From Salipiger marinus (GTDB taxonomy: Bacteria; Pseudomonadota; Alphaproteobacteria; Rhodobacterales; Rhodobacteraceae), in contig NZ_FNEJ01000013.1 in the NCBI RefSeq assembly GCF_900100085.1, forward strand, positions 62,001-126,000: a DNA stretch of 64,000 nucleotides, in the 5' to 3' direction. Under the pieces are notes generated by a model. That model worked only from the letters and a program-made list of their open reading frames with translations, did no database searches and was not told the origin of the DNA. Shown piece after piece: positions 59,371 to 64,000 of the stretch (position 1 is its first letter; each line of letters opens with the position of its first letter). The position numbers were made by a program, and so were the translations under genes.

Positions 59371-61236
59371 TCACTGGTCTGCGCTCCCCTGCCGAGGTAC
59401 GGGCTGGCCTTTGGCATCGCGCGGGGCCATGTCGAAGTCGCGCTGGAACTCGCTGGCAAGCCGGATGCCGATGAACTTCTTCACCCCGCTCTTGATGCGG
59501 GTGAAGGTCTGGCCCTGCGGCCCCTTGTGGCGGCCCGCCCGGTCATTGAGCCGCCGCCCGATGGTGTTGGGTGTCCACATGTTGTGACCGTTCAGCGCCG
59601 CCCAGAAGTTGAAGGCGCGGCCGAGATCGGCGGAGAAGATGCCGTGCGACGGATCGCCGGTGATCTCGCAGACGCCATCGAGGAACTGCCCGATCGGATC
59701 GCTGTCGGCGCGGTATTCCTCGGTGGCCAAGCGCACCTTGTCCGGCTCGCGCAGTCCCACCTCAAGGTATTCGAGCAGCCCGTCGACCACCCAGTTCAGA
59801 ATCCCCGACCGTTCCTCGCGCCAGATCGTGGCGCCAAGGCGATCATCACGTTCCTCGCGCGGGATCTGCACCTCAAAGGGCACCAGCAGCACCCGGCGCC
59901 AGATCCCGTCATCGGTGCCACGGATGTCGGGCTTGTGGTTGCCCGACATGGTCAGCTTGAAGAACGGCTCGCGTTCGATGAAATCGCCATGGAGCTTGCG
60001 GACAAGGATCGGCTCGCCGCCGGTGATCTCTTTGATCAGCCCCTCCTGCAGGCGCTCGCCCTCCTCCGGTTCCGAGGTGCGCACCATGCGCGCCCAGATC
60101 AGCGGGAAGATGTCGGGGGTGGCCTCGCCGCCCTTGCGGCGGTTGGCGCCGGTGAAGCTTTCGATCTTGGCGGAATGCGCATAGCCCGCCAGCAGCCTGG
60201 CCATCAGATCGACCAGCACGGATTTGCCATTGGCGCCGTCGCCATAGAAGAACGCGAATTTCTGGATCTTGAGCCCGGTCATCGACAGGCCGAACCAGCG
60301 CTGCAGGAAGCGACGCATCTCCGGATCGGGCTGGACGCGGGCAAGGAAGGCGTCGAATTTCGGGCACTTGGCCTCGGGATCATACTCCGCCGGGATCACC
60401 TTGGTGATCAGCTGCGGCAGGTCCATGCCCTCGACCGGCACCAGCCGCCGGTGCGGATCGCAGCGGATCGTGGCCACCGGCGAATGCCCAGCTTCGGGAC
60501 CGCCCTCCACCCCGAAGCGCAAGAGCCAGTTCAGCGTGTTGACGGAAAGCGGGTCGGCATCCATCTGGTCGATCGAGCGCGACAGCGGCACTTTGGCCTC
60601 TTCCAGCAGGTTGTTGATGCCGCCGGTATTGCCGGAGGATTTGGCGAAGCCCAGATGGCGCTGCCGGGTCGATCCGCGCCCCCAGAGCTTCTCCCGGAGC
60701 CCTTCGCGCTCCGCCTTCATCTTCCCCACGGTCTCGGCATGATCCTCTGCCGACATGTCTGCGGGACAGGTCTTCAGGTCATCGAGGCGGCGCTCGAGCG
60801 CCAGTGCCCGCTCTTCCATGGCGCGTTCGGAGCTGCTGAGGCGCAGATGCGGGATCTCGTCATGGATCTTGTGCTGGATCTGCTGCGCCTTGCGCCGCAC
60901 CTCCACCTTGTCGTCATCAAGCTTCCAATGGGTGCCATCCCAGAGATGCCATTCGACGCGCGGGACATGCATGACATCTTCGCCAAAATAGAGCGCGAAA
61001 CGCTGGCCATTGCCGGTATCGTTCAGCGGCAGCAGCGCGCCCTGCGCTTCTGGCGGCTCTGCGGTGTCGGCCTGCCCGTCCTGCCCTCCGCCGGCGCCGT
61101 GATCCCGTTCGCCAGCATCACGCTCGTGCATGCCGACATCATCCTGCTGTGGCGCATCTGCCGCCACGGCCTCGGGCAGGTCGACATCCTCTGCGGCGGC
61201 AAAGCGCGCGCGCACCTCTTCTCTGCGATCGGTCAT
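59371..61236 (-). CDS. Phage D5/P4-type superfamily 3 helicase (primase-helicase)
   Basis: A 621-residue replication protein. Residues about 1-65 are charged and disordered, the next part has EWHLWDGTHWKLDDD and a coiled region (SSSERAMEERALALERRLDDLK), and a D5_N-like segment precedes the SF3 helicase: Walker A FFYGDGANGKSVLVDL (about 370), ARMVRTSEPEEGERL with Walker B acidic pair, FKLTMSGNHKPDIRGTDDGIWRRVLLVPF with sensor Asn and Arg finger. A poxvirus D5/P4 C-terminal domain follows. Start ATG at 61236 overlaps the 87-aa gene as ATGA. Confidence 0.92.
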   Translation of the reverse strand: MTDRREEVRARFAAAEDVDLPEAVAADAPQQDDVGMHERDAGERDHGAGGGQDGQADTAEPPEAQGALLPLNDTGNGQRFALYFGEDVMHVPRVEWHLWDGTHWKLDDDKVEVRRKAQQIQHKIHDEIPHLRLSSSERAMEERALALERRLDDLKTCPADMSAEDHAETVGKMKAEREGLREKLWGRGSTRQRHLGFAKSSGNTGGINNLLEEAKVPLSRSIDQMDADPLSVNTLNWLLRFGVEGGPEAGHSPVATIRCDPHRRLVPVEGMDLPQLITKVIPAEYDPEAKCPKFDAFLARVQPDPEMRRFLQRWFGLSMTGLKIQKFAFFYGDGANGKSVLVDLMARLLAGYAHSAKIESFTGANRRKGGEATPDIFPLIWARMVRTSEPEEGERLQEGLIKEITGGEPILVRKLHGDFIEREPFFKLTMSGNHKPDIRGTDDGIWRRVLLVPFEVQIPREERDDRLGATIWREERSGILNWVVDGLLEYLEVGLREPDKVRLATEEYRADSDPIGQFLDGVCEITGDPSHGIFSADLGRAFNFWAALNGHNMWTPNTIGRRLNDRAGRHKGPQGQTFTRIKSGVKKFIGIRLASEFQRDFDMAPRDAKGQPVPRQGSADQ

Positions 61237-61496
61237 CGGTCGGCGGGCCTCCCGAGTTCGGGGGATCGACGGTGATGCGCGTATGTCAGGAAATCCGGCC
61301 GGGCGTCGGCGGGCAGCGCGCACCAGTCCAGAAACACCCGTTCGATCTGCGACCGGCGGCCCGATTCAATCTCCCGCAGGCGGGCATTCAGCACCGCGGC
61401 GGCCTCGGCAAAGGCGTAGACCCCGACCAGCTGCAGCACCACATGCTGCACTTCACGGTCTCGAGGCGAGGCCTCCGGCAGCGCAATCTCGGTCAT
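61233..61496 (-). CDS. Small protein (87 aa) between primase and helicase
   Basis: MTEIALPEASPRDREVQHVVLQLVGVYAFAEAAAVLNARL, then ERVFLDWCALPADARPDFLTYAHHRR. Mostly helical. It overlaps both neighbours by ATGA, so it is made in step with the primase and helicase and may be an accessory of replication. Not recognised. Confidence 0.65.
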   Translation of the reverse strand: MTEIALPEASPRDREVQHVVLQLVGVYAFAEAAAVLNARLREIESGRRSQIERVFLDWCALPADARPDFLTYAHHRRSPELGRPADR

Positions 61497-62623
61497 TCGT
61501 TGTCCCTCGTGTCGTCTTGTTTGTCCCGTCCCGTCAGGACATCGTTTAGATCCACCCCCTCCCCAGGATGGACGATCTGGCCGCGCAGGCCGGGCCGCAG
61601 CGCCATGGCGCGGCGCAGCCCGCATTCGAGCTTGTGCCGCGTGGCGCGCGGGTCGGAATCGCCGTCCTGGATGAAGATCAGCCGCCGCACCCAAGCGGGC
61701 GGCACGAAGGCTTCGCGGTCCTCGAGATCGGGCAGACCGGCATAGCGCAGCCCCTCGCCGCGCCGCGCCCGGCCCGCCATGTTGCCCAGATCCACCCCGG
61801 CCCAGTAGGCGGCGCCCGGCACCGCGCCGGCCGCCATGGCGGTCAGCGTGGTTTCGATCCCCTCACCCATCACCAGCGTGTCGGCGCCCTCGGGCGTGCA
61901 GAGCCGGATCGCGGCGCCCTTCTTGGATCCGCGCACCATCTTGGCGGGCATCGGCGTGCCCTGCCATGTGATCCGCGCCTTGCCGTGGGGCGGCTCTGGA
62001 TCGACCCAGGTCTGATGCACCGCCGTCAGCGCGCCCCCGGCATCGAGCACGCCCGCGATCATGCAGGGGCCGCGATGCACGGTCACCAGCTCGTGCCCGA
62101 TCTTCTTGACGCAAGGGTGATCGACCAGAAAGCGCAGCGCCTCGGGCAGCTCCGGCAGCATCTCGGGGGTGAAGCCGCGCGCCCGCAGATAGGCGCGCAC
62201 CACGCCCTGCGAGCCGGGCCGAGACCGGGCCCAGATGTCGCGCGCATCGCGCAGGCTCTGTTCACGATAGCGGTTCTGCGCCTCGCGCTGGCGCTGCTCT
62301 GCCGCCTCTGCCAAGGCCCGGCGCCGCGCCGCCTCCTTGGGATCGATCGACGCGGGCGCTTCGCCGCAGGCCCAGGTCAGGGCGTCGGGGAAGCTCAGGT
62401 TCAGCACCTGCCGCACAAGCTCGATCGAGTCGCCGCCGGTGATGCCGCATTTGCGGCAGAGGAAGGCGCGGCTGTGCAGGTTGATGCCGAAGCGGTCCCG
62501 GCCACCGCAAAGCGGACATGGCCCGACCAGCTCGCCGCCAGCAACCCGCAGCCCGGTGATGCCCAGCCGGTCGACCAGCTCGCGCACCGGGATGGCTTTG
62601 GCCTCCGTCAGCCGAGGGTCCAT
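61493..62623 (-). CDS. Phage primase with CHC2 zinc finger and Toprim domain
   Basis: A 376-residue protein. The zinc-binding region VGPCPLCGGRDRFGIN...FLCRKCGITGGDSIELV (Cys-x2-Cys and Cys-x2-Cys) is at about residues 35-70, a basic helical linker at 95-135, and the Toprim domain at about 240-340 with Glu in VMGEGIETTLTAMAAG and Asp pair in FIQDGDSDP. It makes primers for the neighbouring helicase. ATGA overlap with the next gene. Confidence 0.92.
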   Translation of the reverse strand: MDPRLTEAKAIPVRELVDRLGITGLRVAGGELVGPCPLCGGRDRFGINLHSRAFLCRKCGITGGDSIELVRQVLNLSFPDALTWACGEAPASIDPKEAARRRALAEAAEQRQREAQNRYREQSLRDARDIWARSRPGSQGVVRAYLRARGFTPEMLPELPEALRFLVDHPCVKKIGHELVTVHRGPCMIAGVLDAGGALTAVHQTWVDPEPPHGKARITWQGTPMPAKMVRGSKKGAAIRLCTPEGADTLVMGEGIETTLTAMAAGAVPGAAYWAGVDLGNMAGRARRGEGLRYAGLPDLEDREAFVPPAWVRRLIFIQDGDSDPRATRHKLECGLRRAMALRPGLRGQIVHPGEGVDLNDVLTGRDKQDDTRDNE

Positions 62624-62808
62624 GACGCCTCCTGCCGCAGATCGAGGCCGAGCAGATCGGCCCGCGACGTCAGCGCCGCCATCTCGCCCGGGAAACAGGC
62701 GCGCTGCCGCGCATGGCGCAGCTGCCAGAGCCAGTCCTTAAGCTCCGGCCGGGGCAGGTCCGCGATCATCGCCAACTTGGCCTGTGGATCCAGCACCGCA
62801 TCAGCCAT
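62608..62808 (-). CDS. Small hypothetical phage protein (66 aa)
   Basis: MADAVLDPQAKLAMIADLPRPELKDWLWQLRHARQRACFPGEMAALTSRADLLG, helical, with an acidic start. It overlaps the primase gene by 16 bases and the upstream gene by eight. Function unknown; part of the early operon. Confidence 0.65.
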   Translation of the reverse strand: MADAVLDPQAKLAMIADLPRPELKDWLWQLRHARQRACFPGEMAALTSRADLLGLDLRQEASWTLG

Positions 62809-63169
62809 GGCCAGACCCCTTGATCGGGGGAACGCATTCCGCGACATGGCGCCAGCCTTCGGGCAGCGGCCCGGGCGCCTCGCCCTGCACCACCGCCAGC
62901 ACATCGCCCGGCCAATTGTCCGAAATCACCACCAGCCACGCTTCCAGCCAGCCCTGCAGGAACCGCCCGGCGCAGGGCACGTCATGCCGGCACAGCGCCA
63001 GAAACTCCCGCACCGCATCGCGGGCGCGGGCATCCCCGGCGGCCCAGTCCAGTAGGGCCTCGACCAGATCGAGCATGTCCCGCTCCGACAGGCACGCGGC
63101 CTGCGCCTTCACCGCGACCGCCTGCGCGCGCAGCCCGAAGGCAAGGATGGGATCGGAGGCGCGGATCAT
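62801..63169 (-). CDS. Hypothetical phage protein (122 aa)
   Basis: MIRASDPILAFGLRAQAVAVKAQAACLSERDMLDLVEALLDWAAGDARARDAVREFLALCRH then a Trp-rich part WLEAWLVVISDNWPGDVLAVVQG. A helical, Ala-rich early protein of unknown function. ATGA overlap with the upstream gene. Confidence 0.65.
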   Translation of the reverse strand: MIRASDPILAFGLRAQAVAVKAQAACLSERDMLDLVEALLDWAAGDARARDAVREFLALCRHDVPCAGRFLQGWLEAWLVVISDNWPGDVLAVVQGEAPGPLPEGWRHVAECVPPIKGSGHG

Positions 63170-63339
63170 GCGGAGGGCGCACCACGCAATTCGGCGATCT
63201 GCTCTGCGCTCAGCCGCTCGCCATTGATGGCAAGGGAAGCATAAACCTGCCGCGCCTCGGTCAGCGGCAGGAGCGGAGCGCAGCCGGCCATGGGTCCGGT
63301 AGTGATGAAATCGGGAGTAAGACGGCGAACAGTGATCAT
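63166..63339 (-). CDS. Small hypothetical phage protein (57 aa)
   Basis: MITVRRLTPDFITTGPMAGCAPLLPLTEARQVYASLAINGERLSAEQIAELRG. A beta-strand start and a C-terminal helix. AGAGGA lies nine bases before the ATG at 63339. Unknown function. Confidence 0.55.
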   Translation of the reverse strand: MITVRRLTPDFITTGPMAGCAPLLPLTEARQVYASLAINGERLSAEQIAELRGAPSA

Positions 63340-63352
63340 CGCAAGGAATCCT

Positions 63353-63556
63353 CTATCGGGGGGTGTGGGGCAGTTGGAGAAACGGCACTGACCAATCTGC
63401 CGGGCGCGGCACGAGCCGCCCCGCGTCCAGCAGGGCGGCGACATTCGCCGCCTCTGAAGGTCGATCGAACGGAGCTTCCAGAACATGGCGCCAAGCGGCG
63501 TCCGAGGTGTCGCGCGGAATCGGCTTGTGGCCATCGGAGAATGCGAGCGAGCTCAT
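63353..63556 (-). CDS. Small hypothetical phage protein (67 aa)
   Basis: MSSLAFSDGHKPIPRDTSDAAWRHVLEAPFDRPSEAANVAALLDAGRLVPRPADW. The ATG overlaps the stop of the GcrA-like gene as ATGA. Unknown function. Confidence 0.55.
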   Translation of the reverse strand: MSSLAFSDGHKPIPRDTSDAAWRHVLEAPFDRPSEAANVAALLDAGRLVPRPADWSVPFLQLPHTPR

Positions 63557-63789
63557 GCTTGCCCCCTCCACCAGCGCGGCTTCATCCCGCCGTCGCGGTT
63601 CGCCTTGCGCCGGCACAGGCAGTCCAGCGGCTCGACCTTGTCGACACGGAACATCTGCCCCAGCACCGCACTGCGCGTCATGCCGAAGCGGGTGGGGATC
63701 TGGCCAGCCGTCCATTGCTCCACATCGCGCAGATGCAGCATTTCCAGCAGCCGCAGATCATCGGCGCGGGTTGCCTGATGCCCATTCAT
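63553..63789 (-). CDS. Small GcrA-like helix-turn-helix protein
   Basis: A 78-residue protein: RLLEMLHLRDVEQWTAGQIPTRFGMTRSAVLGQMFRVDKVEPL has the WTAGQIA..FG.TRSAVLG.. pattern of the GcrA/sigma-factor-binding N-terminal helix-turn-helix. The C-terminal CLCRRKANRDGGMKPRWW is basic. It may regulate early phage transcription. The ATG overlaps a 29-aa upstream frame as ATGA. Confidence 0.68.
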   Translation of the reverse strand: MNGHQATRADDLRLLEMLHLRDVEQWTAGQIPTRFGMTRSAVLGQMFRVDKVEPLDCLCRRKANRDGGMKPRWWRGQA

Positions 63790-63875
63790 GCGGCGCCTGC
63801 CCGGCGCGCCGCGCGGCCTGATCCGGGCGCAGAGCCGCTGGCCCCGCGCGATCTCATCGTGGCGATGTGCGTCAT
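63786..63875 (-). CDS. Possible 29-aa leader peptide
   Basis: MTHIATMRSRGASGSAPG with an Arg/Ala/Gly-rich end. GAGG is six bases before the ATG, and its stop overlaps the next gene's start as ATGA. Too short to judge from composition alone; the coupling and ribosome site favour translation. Confidence 0.4.
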   Translation of the reverse strand: MTHIATMRSRGASGSAPGSGRAARRAGAA

Positions 63876-63885
63876 GGTTACCTCA

Positions 63886-63911
63886 CAAAAAGGCCCCGCG
63901 CCGCGGGGGCG
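63886..63911 (-). terminator. Terminator hairpin upstream of the early prophage genes
   Basis: On the minus strand GCCCCCGCG/CGCGGGGC is followed by CTTTTTG, just before the 29-aa frame. It would end transcripts from genes to the right or require antitermination for the early operon. Confidence 0.6.
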
Positions 63912-64000
63912 ACGCGGGGATCCAGTCTGACAGGAAGCAAACCCGCGCCGATGACCCCCGGCACGGTTGGGGATGACGTGCGGCGCGCGAGGACATCGGG

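Larger units (their letters stand above)
33045..64000. mobile_element. HK97-type siphovirus prophage, right end outside the window
   Basis: From the tRNA 3' end to the window edge, the genes are phage-like: replication proteins, HNH nuclease, terminase, portal, protease, capsid, tail tube, tape measure, tail tip, fibre, lysis genes and small unknown genes. Almost all read leftward with ATGA overlaps. The structural order resembles gene transfer agents, but the primase/helicase, endolysin and tRNA junction indicate a true prophage. No integrase, excisionase or repressor is visible; they probably lie to the right. No structural gene seen is broken, so it may be functional. Confidence 0.9.

Noticed and set aside
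58881-59459. Several 90-190-codon leftward frames with Gly/Trp repeats
   Set aside because: They arise from the 9-base repeat period and mutually overlap; none has a ribosome site or a non-repetitive domain.
1-64000. CRISPR arrays, insertion sequences, transposase or rRNA genes
   Set aside because: No regularly spaced direct repeats of CRISPR size, no transposase frames with terminal inverted repeats and no rRNA-like sequence were seen.

Overview
The window is from the chromosome of a high-G+C alphaproteobacterium, most likely a member of the Rhodobacteraceae (Rhodobacter/Paracoccus relatives). The reasons are the protein style, a BamA/lipid A/Rip cluster in the usual alphaproteobacterial order, a FIST/hybrid-kinase locus, and short G+C-rich intergenic palindromes ending in a CCCGGgATATTT or CCGGAGT-like tail. 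No database search was possible. Family assignments rest on motifs and remembered family features.

Positions 1-33044 are host backbone. They begin with the end of tsf and its terminator, then a LuxR-type regulator translationally coupled to aroQ. Next come a divergent PuuB-like FAD oxidase, a coupled pseudouridine kinase/glycosidase pair (psuK-psuG), a DUF502 membrane protein, a patatin phospholipase, 3-hydroxybutyrate dehydrogenase, an orphan peptide-binding protein and a tiny entericidin-like lipoprotein. A three-gene signalling operon (NarL-type regulator, FIST sensor, hybrid kinase) resembles the NosP/NahK nitric oxide sensing pair. After a HerA-like ATPase and an IalB-family protein comes a long leftward envelope and isoprenoid operon: frr, uppS, cdsA, dxr, rseP, a 41-residue membrane peptide, bamA, an OmpH/Skp chaperone, fabZ, lpxA, lpxI and lpxB. 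Its genes repeatedly overlap by ATGA. sufE, a lipoprotein, rnd, purN and purM follow. Two intergenic stretches (8.18-8.30 kb and 16.2-16.5 kb) carry promoter-hairpin-terminator arrangements that look like unannotated small RNAs.

A tRNA with a CAT anticodon (32968-33044, closest to the lysidine-modified Ile2 type) marks the left end of a HK97-type siphovirus prophage. The prophage runs to the end of the window and beyond. Nearly all its genes read leftward. From right to left they are small early genes, a CHC2/Toprim primase and a D5-type helicase, a noncoding block of 9-base iterations, an unknown gene placed like a late regulator, HNH nuclease, terminase, portal, protease, capsid, connectors, tail tube, tail chaperone with a probable -1 frameshift, tape measure, tail tip proteins, a fibre with a C-terminal SGNH esterase domain, small membrane proteins, amidase endolysin, and a cargo region next to the tRNA. 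Integrase, repressor and right attachment site are not in view.

The most interesting non-core parts are a low-G+C cargo gene of the DUF6414 type flanked by 16-bp direct repeats, a lone rightward membrane-protein gene inside the leftward tail operon, the 9-mer iteration block beside the helicase gene, and the small-RNA candidates.
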